Assembly: GCA_937888905.1 (NCBI GenBank) | Contig: CALATA010000014.1 | Location: 248,001-312,000 of the forward strand | Source: Terrimonas sp937888905 | GTDB taxonomy: Bacteria; Bacteroidota; Bacteroidia; Chitinophagales; Chitinophagaceae | Reading direction: 5' to 3' | DNA length: 64,000 nucleotides | Part shown: piece after piece, positions 50,589-58,264 of the stretch | How the letters are laid out: the number at the start of each line of letters is the position of its first letter | Numbering within the stretch: the stretch's first letter is position 1 | Program-made: the position numbers and the translations under genes | The notes under the pieces: generated by a model | What the model was told of the DNA's origin: nothing | The model's input: the letters and a program-made list of their open reading frames with translations, nothing else | The model's database searches: none

Positions 50589-51845
50589 TTACCTGGTTGC
50601 CACGTTTCTTGCAATTTTTTCCATGATCAGGTGGCTGTCGCCAAATTTGCAGAGCGCGTCGCAATGTTGGCGCAAATCGGAAAAAAGAATATACTTGATC
50701 ATTACCTTGTTCTGTTTTATGGCCGGCCGTGACAATTGCCCCACCACATCTTTTTCTCTTTTATCGGGTACGATCAGATAAAATACTTCGTCATCATCGG
50801 CGATCGTGTAACTCAAATCTGTAAGCCGTAAGATACCGGAATAGATGCTGGTACTTTTTTCCACCTCAAAGGCAGCAATGACATTATTGGTTGCTTTTTG
50901 AAACCATAATACATCAATCAGTTTTACGGTATTCAATGTTTCCCGGTCTAAATCAATCTCCGGAAATGCCTGCAAACAAATAAAAGAAAAATTGTTGCCG
51001 CAATGTGATTTGGAGCGGTCATTGGAAGCTGCAATGACATCATACCCCAAAGCGTGACCAATTTTTAGTAAGTGATACTGCATTTCTGTATGCAGATCCT
51101 CTTCCTGTTTTTCATGTTCTACTTCTTCTCGTCTTTTTTCAATCAGCTTTTCCAATTTCTTTCTCTCTGGTTCTGACAAATATTCATCTGTACCCAATAT
51201 GATTTTTTGGGTGCCTATTTCAAAAAGCAATCCTGCAATCGCTCCCAAATCCAGCGAAAGTTCCGAGCGGTATTGCTTATTGGTATCGATCAACACTTCC
51301 CGCAGCGCCAGGTACTCGCTCCAACTTCCTAATTTCTTCCTGTCTTTGAACAGATAATTGAATCCATTCAGGATGGCTGTATTAAAGGGTGGTACAATGG
51401 TGGGATGCAGGAAATAAAGAATGTTCGATACGGCAGGCCCCAGTCCTTTTATCTTGTAGCTGTCCAGCCGGATAATTTCTTTAATGATTTGCGCCTCTGC
51501 TTTTGCATTCAGGCAATTTTCAAGGAACTGGCCAAAGTGCTGCTTATTTGTTTCATTTTCGTAAATGTCGGGGATTCTCAGCTTGGGCTTCCAATAGAAG
51601 GGGTGCGCAGCTCCCTCAAACACCTGCTTTTGTTCGGTTATACAGGTGAGCACAAATTCAAGAGAAGATCCTTTAAAATCATTTCCGAATTTCTTGTTTT
51701 TAATATCATCCACTATCTGCTGTACGCCTCTGCGGATGGAGCGGAATGCTTTCAAACGTTCTTCGTTATTAGTAAACCAGGTATTATAAACTGATTCCCT
51801 GTCAGCTTTATACTGTTGGATGATTGAATGAAGATGGCTATTCAT
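50589..51845 (-). CDS. HhH plus nuclease-like protein of unknown function
   Basis: A 418-residue soluble protein. A helix-hairpin-helix type segment (LDSYKIKGLGPAVSNILYFL, then HPTIVPPFNTAILNGFNYLF, ~128-167) resembles the DNA-binding helices of base-excision glycosylases. A coiled coil (~225-255) follows, then KLIDVLWFQKATNNVIAAFE with VEKSTSIYSGILRLTDLSY (~320-357), where D..(~13)..ExE fits a PD-(D/E)xK-like nuclease core. I recall similar text in restriction-type proteins. Its start overlaps the end of a methyltransferase remnant by 8 bases. It may be a DNA-damage or defence nuclease; this is inference. Confidence 0.6.
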   Translation of the reverse strand: MNSHLHSIIQQYKADRESVYNTWFTNNEERLKAFRSIRRGVQQIVDDIKNKKFGNDFKGSSLEFVLTCITEQKQVFEGAAHPFYWKPKLRIPDIYENETNKQHFGQFLENCLNAKAEAQIIKEIIRLDSYKIKGLGPAVSNILYFLHPTIVPPFNTAILNGFNYLFKDRKKLGSWSEYLALREVLIDTNKQYRSELSLDLGAIAGLLFEIGTQKIILGTDEYLSEPERKKLEKLIEKRREEVEHEKQEEDLHTEMQYHLLKIGHALGYDVIAASNDRSKSHCGNNFSFICLQAFPEIDLDRETLNTVKLIDVLWFQKATNNVIAAFEVEKSTSIYSGILRLTDLSYTIADDDEVFYLIVPDKREKDVVGQLSRPAIKQNKVMIKYILFSDLRQHCDALCKFGDSHLIMEKIARNVATR

Positions 51846-52017
51846 CTTTGATGGCTTTAATGAGTTTTACGGTACCGAACAGGGTATTAAAATAGCGTGT
51901 TTCTTCCACATTTTTACATCCAGCTTTTTCGATATAGCCAGGTAACAGATCCTGCAAAACAATCCTTTTATTGGCGGTGGAGATAGGAGAAAAACATGGG
52001 AAGAAACACCAGTCCAT
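51838..52017 (-). pseudogene. C-terminal remnant of a SAM-dependent methyltransferase
   Basis: The 59-codon frame ends QDLLPGYIEKAGCKNVEETR, YFNTLFGTVKLIKAIKDE, the typical tail of class I methyltransferases acting on small molecules; the AdoMet-binding motifs are absent. The first ~14 residues (MDWCFFPCF..) are probably unrelated read-through. It overlaps the start of the 418-residue gene, suggesting the two were once adjacent genes acquired together. It is not a DNA methylase signature. Confidence 0.55.
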
Positions 52018-52082
52018 CTTTTGCTTTTGTCATTTGCGGAAGGCCGCTACTTCGTAACACCAATTTGTTTTACCCTATAAAA

Positions 52083-52670
52083 TTAGACTTTATCCAACGG
52101 TTTCCGCTTTTCTTCCCTGATTTGTCTGAAATGGCTTGGCGTAAGACCGGTAACTTTTTTGAATTGGTTGCTCAGATAGGCAACACTGGAGTAATTCATA
52201 CGCAAAGCAATTTCACTTAATGAAAGCTCGTCGTACACCAGTAATTCTTTAACCTTCTCAATTTTTTGAGCGATAAAGTATTTTTCAATAGTGATACCTT
52301 CCACTTCCGAAAACAGATTGGACAGGTAATTGTAATCATGATGCAACGCTTTGCTTAATAAATCGGATAAATTGGTTTTTTCATCATGGTCGCTATGATG
52401 TACCATGTTTATGATCACCGTTTTTATTTTTTCAATGATTCGTCCCTTCTTACTGTCTATAGGTTCAAACCCCAGGTCAAGTAAAGCTTGATGAAGCTGC
52501 TCCTTTTGATCGGCCGTAAGTTCCTTTTCAAGGGTCACTTCTCCCAACGTGATTTTTTGGGCATTTATGCCAATTTTCTTTAACTCACCGGCTACGACCA
52601 GTACACAGCGGTCGCAAACCATGTTCTTGATAAATAAGGTAACCATACTAAAGGGTTCATTTACAGACAT
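52083..52670 (-). CDS. AraC-type regulator with N-terminal HMA-like metal domain
   Basis: A 195-residue protein from the ATG at 52670; the longest frame starts with a TTG lying in the promoter's -7 element, so is rejected. Residues ~5-70 look like a heavy-metal-associated domain with FIKNMVCDRCVLVVAGEL (CxxC) and a ferredoxin-like pattern ending LLDLGFEPID. Residues ~95-190 form an AraC DNA-binding domain (LSEIALRMNYSSVAYLSNQF, KKVTGLTPSHFRQIREEKRK). Metal sensing and DNA binding in one small chain make it a candidate regulator of copper promoters here. Confidence 0.82.
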   Translation of the reverse strand: MSVNEPFSMVTLFIKNMVCDRCVLVVAGELKKIGINAQKITLGEVTLEKELTADQKEQLHQALLDLGFEPIDSKKGRIIEKIKTVIINMVHHSDHDEKTNLSDLLSKALHHDYNYLSNLFSEVEGITIEKYFIAQKIEKVKELLVYDELSLSEIALRMNYSSVAYLSNQFKKVTGLTPSHFRQIREEKRKPLDKV

Positions 52671-52694
52671 TGAATTTGTTACGATTATCCTTGC

Positions 52695-52702
52695 CAAAGT
52701 TA
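52695..52702 (-). promoter_or_regulatory. -7 element for the HMA-AraC gene
   Basis: Minus strand reads TAACTTTG, exactly TAnnTTTG, starting within the stop codon of the PRPP synthetase gene and 25 bases before the ATG at 52670. It supports both the shorter start and separate transcription of the regulator. Confidence 0.5.
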
Positions 52703-53590
52703 CGAAAGGAAAATCTTGTTTAGGGAAGCAGCCATTAGTGCTGTTACATCCAGTGCATTGGAGGCATGCGCAATAGTATTACAGGTAATAATGCTGTCTA
52801 CTCCGGCATTTTGGAGTTCCTCATAAGCGTTACCGGCAAAAACGGCATGTACACCAATACAGACCGGCGGCTTCATTCCTGCTTTTTTCAGGTGATTCAC
52901 CGTTTCTATCATGGTACGTGCAGTGGAAATGATATCATCCACCAATACCGGGGTGTGATCCTTGTATTTTTCAACCTGCGGAACGGTTACATTTACTTCC
53001 GTATCGCCCTTTCTTACTTTTTCCAGCACTATGTAAGGAGCATTGGCATCTTTAGCTACCTGCGAAACCCATTGCTCGCTTTCACTATCAGGCCCTATCA
53101 ACAGGGGATTGCCGATATGATCGCGGATATAATCCGAAATAAGAGTTGATGCGTGCAGTACCATGCAGGGAACCGAATAAATTTCGGCCATTGAAGTTCT
53201 GCGGTGTAAATGCGGATCAATCGTAAAAAGTCTTTCTGCAAAACCGGAAATCAGTTTGGCAAAATATGCAGAGGTTATTCCCTCCCCTGGATGGAAGACC
53301 TTATCCTGCCGCATGTAGGCAAGATACGGGGCTACAATACAGGTGCATTTTGCGCCCAGCGATTTTAGCGTATGAGAAAGAAAATATAATGGCAGCAATT
53401 TGCCATCAGGGTGATCAAGCGTACAGACCAAGATCACCTCCCTGCCATTTACATCGGTCAATACGCGGACGTATGTTTCCCCATCAGGGAAATTGCGTAT
53501 GGTGGTTTCCCCGGTATCAGCTTCTAAAGCTGTAGCAAGTTGCTGTGCAAATGTTTCGTTTCCCGGTAGGGCAAATACAATGGGTTTCAT
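52700..53590 (-). CDS. prs: Ribose-phosphate pyrophosphokinase (PRPP synthetase)
   Basis: A 296-residue enzyme making PRPP from ribose 5-phosphate and ATP in the cytosol. Motifs: FPDGETYVRV (~36), YLAYMRQDKVFHPGEGITSA (flexible/ATP loop, ~93-112), TIDPHLHRRT (catalytic, ~126-135), GPDSESEQWV, and the PRPP loop VLVDDIISTARTM (~217-229). Slightly shorter than housekeeping Prs (~310) and divergent from it in the D-x-H segment, so probably a specialised copy. It is followed by the HMA-AraC gene and preceded by the broken SDR. Confidence 0.88.
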   Translation of the reverse strand: MKPIVFALPGNETFAQQLATALEADTGETTIRNFPDGETYVRVLTDVNGREVILVCTLDHPDGKLLPLYFLSHTLKSLGAKCTCIVAPYLAYMRQDKVFHPGEGITSAYFAKLISGFAERLFTIDPHLHRRTSMAEIYSVPCMVLHASTLISDYIRDHIGNPLLIGPDSESEQWVSQVAKDANAPYIVLEKVRKGDTEVNVTVPQVEKYKDHTPVLVDDIISTARTMIETVNHLKKAGMKPPVCIGVHAVFAGNAYEELQNAGVDSIITCNTIAHASNALDVTALMAASLNKIFLS

Positions 53591-53671
53591 TGACTCAATA
53601 GTTTTAAAAAAATAAAGATCATTTTCTATAACAGTATGCTTTGCTGGCAGCAGTTCAGGTTAACCGCTGTG

Positions 53672-54427
53672 TTACTGAGCGCCCCAACCGCCGTCAACGG
53701 TCATAGCGTTGCCGGTCACAAAGGAAGCGGCATCAGCACACAGCCAGATAGCGGCCTCGGCCACTTCTTCCGGCTGTCCCATTCTGCCTATCGGTTCCAT
53801 GCTCTCAAACTGCTTCACGGTTTCCTGATCCGCTCCGGTAAAACGGTCGATCATCGGGGTTTGAATAACTCCCGGACAAACTGCATTTACCCGGATACCT
53901 GATTTGGCATATTCCAGCGCAGCAGTTCTGGTCAGACCGAGTACGCCGTGTTTACTTGCCACGTAAGCGGGAGATCCGGGGAATCCGCCCAGCCCGGCGA
54001 TGGAAGCATTGTTCACGATAGCGCCTTTTCCCTGCTTCAGCATTTCCTGTATCTCATATTTCATGCAAAGCCAGACACCTTTCAGGTTGATCCCAATGGT
54101 TTTTTCCCAGTTCTCTTCCGTGCATTCATGGGTGATGGCAGTAACCCCTTCAATACCGGCATTGTTGAAAGCATAATCCAGGCGGCCAAAGGATTTAATT
54201 GTTGTAGCCACCATTTCCCTGACCTCTTCGGTGCTGGATACGTCGCATTTTACAAACAGGGCTTCACCTCCTTAAGCCTGAATAAGATGGAGTGTTTCAG
54301 TATCTTCCACCCAGTCGGCAATAACTACTTTGGCTCCCCGTTTGGCAAAACCTATGGCGGCTGACCTGCCAATGCCAAAGCTTCCCCCGGTCACTATGGC
54401 TACTTTATCTTTAAATGTTGTTTCCAT
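53672..54427 (-). pseudogene. SDR gene interrupted by an in-frame nonsense codon
   Basis: Read through from the ATG at 54427 the frame gives a full 251-codon SDR: VAIVTGGSFGIGRSAAIGFA (cofactor motif), NNAG, YVASK catalytic pair (~152), and MTVDGGWGAQ at the end. Codon 52 (54272-54274) is TAA, in the loop where relatives have a Gly/Ala-rich GGEALFVKCDV stretch, and no shift of frame is needed before or after. The product is cut after 51 residues unless translation restarts at an ATG at 54214, which would lack the cofactor site. The TAA is followed by GGAGGTGA. Confidence 0.8.
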
Positions 54428-54440
54428 TGTTTTGATTTTT

Positions 54441-55946
54441 TTATTCGATAGTAATGATGTTATCTGTTTTTAAATAAGTAAGGGCGTACTCCAGTTCTCC
54501 TTTTGTATGGGCGTACAGGGTAAACAGCGTGTCGCCCACGCTCACCTGTTTGCCGAGGGGCGCATTGAACAGGATGCCGGCTGAGGCCGACTGCGGCGCT
54601 CCTGCCAGCTTCGCTACCCGCGCCAGTTTACGATTGTCTATTGCGGTAACAACGCCCTCCTTGTCCGAGCAGACTTCAAAATGGTAGGGTGCAAATGCAG
54701 GTTCCCTGAAACCGCCCTGACTTTGACAAATGGCCTGGAATTTTGCCCAGGCACTTCCGGTTTCAAGAATGCTTCTGGCCATATTGTTACCGGTTCCAGG
54801 TGCATATTCGCCCGATAATTCCAGGAGCGCACCTGCAAGCGTAATAGCCCTTTCCTTCAAATCCGTTGGAGCCGTTTTCTCGTTGCGCAAAACAGCCAGC
54901 ACATCCATTGCCTCCAATGCAGGACCAATACCTCTTCCTACCGGCTGTTGTCCATCGGTGATAATGACCTGTAATTGCAGGCCAATGGCCTGTGCCACCG
55001 ATTCAAAATCATGTTGCAGTTGGAGGGCGATTTCATGCGTGCGTACTTTGGCTGTTTTACCGACCGGGAGATCTATGACCACGTGCGTGGCACCGGCTGC
55101 CGATTTTTTTGACAGTACGGAGGCAATCATCTGCCCCTGGCTGTCTACGTCCAGCGATTTCTCCACTGAAATCAATATGTCATCTGCGGGGCTTAGTTTT
55201 ACAGCACCGCCCCACACAATACAGCCATTTTCTATTTCAACCACTTTTTTGATCTCATCCATATCCAGGTCAACCGGTGCTATCACTTCCATCGTGTCGG
55301 CAGTTCCTGCGGGGGAAGTAATGGCCCTTGATGAGGTTTTTGGAATCGTCAGCCCGGCTGCGGCAACAATGCTGACAACAATAGGTGTGGTACGGTTACC
55401 GGGCAGTCCGCCCACGCAGTGCTTGTCCAGTACCACGGATTTTTCCCAGGAGATACTTTGTCCTGCATTGATCATCGCCTTTGTAAGCCCGATGATCTCA
55501 GGTACTGAAAGGTTATCGTCAGAACAGGCTGAAATAAACGCAGCCAGTTCAATGTTAGAATATTTCCCTGCAACGATATCCTTCATGATCTCGTTGAACT
55601 GTTGCTCCGTCAGTTGATCGTGATACATTTTTGCCCGTACATAGCTCAGGGAATTGATGTTCTCCAGGTGGGAGAACGTGAGGCAGTCCCCATCAACAAC
55701 GTCCAGCCTTTTCATGGCTTCCATTGACAATGCCGCTTCATCCACGCCAAGCAGATCTGAGTGAACCACGTTGAGGGTTGCTACAATGGTTTTTTCATGG
55801 TGGTGTATCACTATGCGGGTGAGTGCTGTAAAGCCTTCTGATTGGCATATGTGGCAATCAGCACGCATGTAGACAATGTTCTCCCGGTACGTATCAATAC
55901 CGATAGATTTAACCCTTAACGTGTTGTAGGAATGATGATGTTCCAT
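54441..55946 (-). CDS. AMP phosphorylase / thymidine phosphorylase-like enzyme
   Basis: A 501-residue enzyme of the nucleoside phosphorylase family, long form. An N-terminal ~85 residues is characteristic of the archaeal AMP phosphorylase type, followed by SVVLDKHCVGGLPGNRTTPI (~178-197; the phosphate/nucleotide-binding loop), SRAITSPAGTADTMEVIAPV and GQQPVGRGIGPALEAMDVL. It should cleave a nucleoside or nucleotide with phosphate to give base plus ribose phosphate (ribose 1,5-bisphosphate if AMP is the substrate). Beside prs this suggests pentose-phosphate and base recycling. Substrate cannot be read from sequence alone. Confidence 0.82.
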   Translation of the reverse strand: MEHHHSYNTLRVKSIGIDTYRENIVYMRADCHICQSEGFTALTRIVIHHHEKTIVATLNVVHSDLLGVDEAALSMEAMKRLDVVDGDCLTFSHLENINSLSYVRAKMYHDQLTEQQFNEIMKDIVAGKYSNIELAAFISACSDDNLSVPEIIGLTKAMINAGQSISWEKSVVLDKHCVGGLPGNRTTPIVVSIVAAAGLTIPKTSSRAITSPAGTADTMEVIAPVDLDMDEIKKVVEIENGCIVWGGAVKLSPADDILISVEKSLDVDSQGQMIASVLSKKSAAGATHVVIDLPVGKTAKVRTHEIALQLQHDFESVAQAIGLQLQVIITDGQQPVGRGIGPALEAMDVLAVLRNEKTAPTDLKERAITLAGALLELSGEYAPGTGNNMARSILETGSAWAKFQAICQSQGGFREPAFAPYHFEVCSDKEGVVTAIDNRKLARVAKLAGAPQSASAGILFNAPLGKQVSVGDTLFTLYAHTKGELEYALTYLKTDNIITIE

Positions 55947-57323
55947 TTATTCATTGATTGTTATGGTGTCATTTAATGCGGGTATTTCGCACGCCCATCC
56001 GTAAACCTCTTTCACTTTATCCCTGAGCGCCTTTGCAGACGTCGGCTCTCCATGTACGATAAATATCTTTTCCGGCTGTTGCTTCAGCTCTTGCAGCCAC
56101 TCAATGAGTTCCTGCTGATCAGCATGGCCGGATAAGCCTTCGATGTTTTCTATGGCTGCGCGGACCGCGAAATATTTGCCATACAACTTAACTTCCTTTG
56201 CACCCTCCAGTAAAGCGCGGCCCCGTGTTCCCTCTGCCTGGTAGCCCACCAGCAGTACCGTGGCGTTCGTATCGCCCAGGTACTTTGCAAAGTAGCTCAA
56301 TACCCGTCCGCCGGTTGCCATACCACTTCCTGCGATCACGATTTTCGGCTGCTTGCTGTTTATCAGTGCAGTTGTTTCTTCCAGCGTTGTTATACGCCGG
56401 ATCGTATCGCACATCTGCGAACATTCATCGACAGACAGCTTATGCCAGGTGCCATTTTTGTGAAATACCTCCAGTACATTTTTCCCCATCGGGCTATCCA
56501 TGTAAATCGGTATATCGGGCAATCTGCCTTTTTGTTTCAACTGCCAGAACAGGTACATCAGCAACTGTGTGCGCTCAACCGCAAAACTTGGTATGACGAT
56601 GGTGCCTTTTTTTAATGCAGCCCGAATGATAATGCGTTCTAAAATATCCATTGCCGGTTCCTTCGGGTGGAGCCGGTCACCATAGGTCGATTCGATAAAC
56701 AGGATATCCGCCTTCTCAGGTTTTTCCGGTGGGAAAAGCAGTGGATCTTGTTTGCGGCCGATATCGCCTGAAAACACAATCGTTTTCTCCCCGATCCGCA
56801 GCTCGATAAAGGTTGCTCCCAGGATATGTCCATTATACCTGAACCTGTAACTGATCTGTTCGCCAAACGGCACCCACTGGTTCAATGGCGCGGTCTGAAA
56901 AAGCGGCAGTGTACGGTCCACATCCTGCAGCCCGTAAAGCGGAACAGCGGGGCTATGCTTAGTGTATTTATGCTTATTAGCCCGCAAAGCATCCTCTTCC
57001 TGGATTTTTGCGCTGTCCTTTAAAATAATTTCCGCAATCTGGAGTGTAGGGGCCGTAGCGATGATCTTACCGGAAAAACCTTCCTTTACAAGACGCGGGA
57101 GGAAACCGGTATGATCTAAATGTCCATGCGTCAGTAAAACGATATCAATATCTTTAGCAGGAAAAGAGAGCGGTTGCCAGTTAAGCAGCCGGAGTTCCTT
57201 TATTCCCTGGAACATGCCGCAATCCACCAGTATGTTTTTGCCATAAGCGGAAACAAGGTGCCTGGAGCCGGTTACTGTTTGCGCAGCACCTAAAAATTGT
57301 ATTTTTAAACCTGATTTTTCCAT
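55947..57323 (-). CDS. MBL-fold beta-CASP hydrolase (probable RNase)
   Basis: A 458-residue protein from the ATG at 57323 (MEKSGLKIQFLGAAQTVTGS); a longer frame to 57377 overlaps the upstream gene and is rejected. Metallo-beta-lactamase metal motif LLTHGHLDHTGFLP (H-x-H-x-D-H, ~57-62), VFSGDIGR (~190), the beta-CASP region GSGMATGGRVLSYFAKYLGD, and C-terminal LSGHADQQEL and FIVHGEPTSAKALR. Family members are RNA endo/exonucleases related to RNase J and CPSF-73. It is joined directly to the phosphorylase gene (stop and start adjacent). Confidence 0.88.
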   Translation of the reverse strand: MEKSGLKIQFLGAAQTVTGSRHLVSAYGKNILVDCGMFQGIKELRLLNWQPLSFPAKDIDIVLLTHGHLDHTGFLPRLVKEGFSGKIIATAPTLQIAEIILKDSAKIQEEDALRANKHKYTKHSPAVPLYGLQDVDRTLPLFQTAPLNQWVPFGEQISYRFRYNGHILGATFIELRIGEKTIVFSGDIGRKQDPLLFPPEKPEKADILFIESTYGDRLHPKEPAMDILERIIIRAALKKGTIVIPSFAVERTQLLMYLFWQLKQKGRLPDIPIYMDSPMGKNVLEVFHKNGTWHKLSVDECSQMCDTIRRITTLEETTALINSKQPKIVIAGSGMATGGRVLSYFAKYLGDTNATVLLVGYQAEGTRGRALLEGAKEVKLYGKYFAVRAAIENIEGLSGHADQQELIEWLQELKQQPEKIFIVHGEPTSAKALRDKVKEVYGWACEIPALNDTITINE

Positions 57324-57333
57324 ATCTGTTGTA

Positions 57334-58203
57334 TTAGTATCTATATGATTTTTCAAGCGCTTGACACAGTGCAGCACATTCTTCCAACACCTTTTGCAAC
57401 CTGGGAGGTCTTACGCCGATGCTTTCCAAAATACCCTCACCATGATGCAGGGCCTTGCATAAAACAATCTTCCTGTTGAGCAGCGCTTGCTTTTCCTTTC
57501 CGGTGAGCGTGGTAAGACTTGTTACGGGATGGAGTCCAGACAGGTTGATCCAGTCTTTTATGCCGTTATTTTTAGGATAATCCCAACTGACCAGGTTCAG
57601 GTTCATACACCTGCCATACTGTGCGGCATCGTCTGAGAAACGGGTGTTGGTAACCACCCAGCCCTGATGGATCTTCTTGTCATGCCCGTCGATCTGTTTC
57701 CATTGGCGCTCCACATCCAGGAACCGGGATTGTATGTACAAGGGAATCTTGACATCGCATATATAACCCTGTTGATTATGAAACTTGCACTCGATCATAA
57801 AGTGCTGGTCATCCTTTTCAGCTATAACATCTATTTCGTGCTTCACACAATGCCCCTGTATGGTTACGCCAACTTCAGTTTTATACCCTTTGTATGTCAG
57901 TAATTCAGCTACAAACTGCTCAAAGGGGAAACCCGAAGGTCCCAATTCCATCAGGGCACGCTTCAGTTTATACCTTGCAGCCATTGGACGCGACCTGTCT
58001 TTCAATAACCGGAAAGCTTTCCTGTAAATTTCCTTAGTAGACATATTATCTACCAGCCTGTTCACAATTTCATTGGCAATATCCTCAGCCTGCTGGCTGC
58101 TGGCTCCTGAGCGGAGCAGCGACTGTTTCAATTTGTTCTTATTGAAGGGCACCCTGATACCCGATGCCTTTGTCACCTTTATAGTGCTGTTGTTGTCCCA
58201 CAT
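57334..58203 (-). CDS. ATP-cone domain fused to Mrr-like nuclease domain
   Basis: A 289-residue protein. Residues ~8-95 match an ATP-cone, the nucleotide-sensing domain of ribonucleotide reductase and NrdR (VTKASGIRVPFNKNKLKQSL; MSTKEIYRKAFRLLKDRSRP). Residues ~100-215 resemble a Mrr-type PD-(D/E)xK nuclease: FEQFVAELLTYKGYKTEVGV, HEIDVIAEKDDQHFMIECKF (D...ExK) and QGWVVTNTRF. The C-terminus (~240-289) is helical. It may be a nucleotide-gated nuclease. Ten bases upstream of the beta-CASP gene, so co-transcribed with it. Confidence 0.75.
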   Translation of the reverse strand: MWDNNSTIKVTKASGIRVPFNKNKLKQSLLRSGASSQQAEDIANEIVNRLVDNMSTKEIYRKAFRLLKDRSRPMAARYKLKRALMELGPSGFPFEQFVAELLTYKGYKTEVGVTIQGHCVKHEIDVIAEKDDQHFMIECKFHNQQGYICDVKIPLYIQSRFLDVERQWKQIDGHDKKIHQGWVVTNTRFSDDAAQYGRCMNLNLVSWDYPKNNGIKDWINLSGLHPVTSLTTLTGKEKQALLNRKIVLCKALHHGEGILESIGVRPPRLQKVLEECAALCQALEKSYRY

Positions 58204-58264
58204 GTGCTATTGAGTTTTTGCTGTTGTCTTTAAGGTTGTTTACAACTTGTTATCCGTTCACAGC

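Noticed and set aside
50589..52017. Intact restriction-modification pair
   Set aside because: The neighbouring methyltransferase is only a C-terminal stub resembling small-molecule methyltransferases, and no DNA-methylase motifs are visible.
57324..57377. 18-residue extension of the beta-CASP protein
   Set aside because: It overlaps the ATP-cone gene and adds residues not seen in the family; MEKSGLKIQFLG is the natural start.
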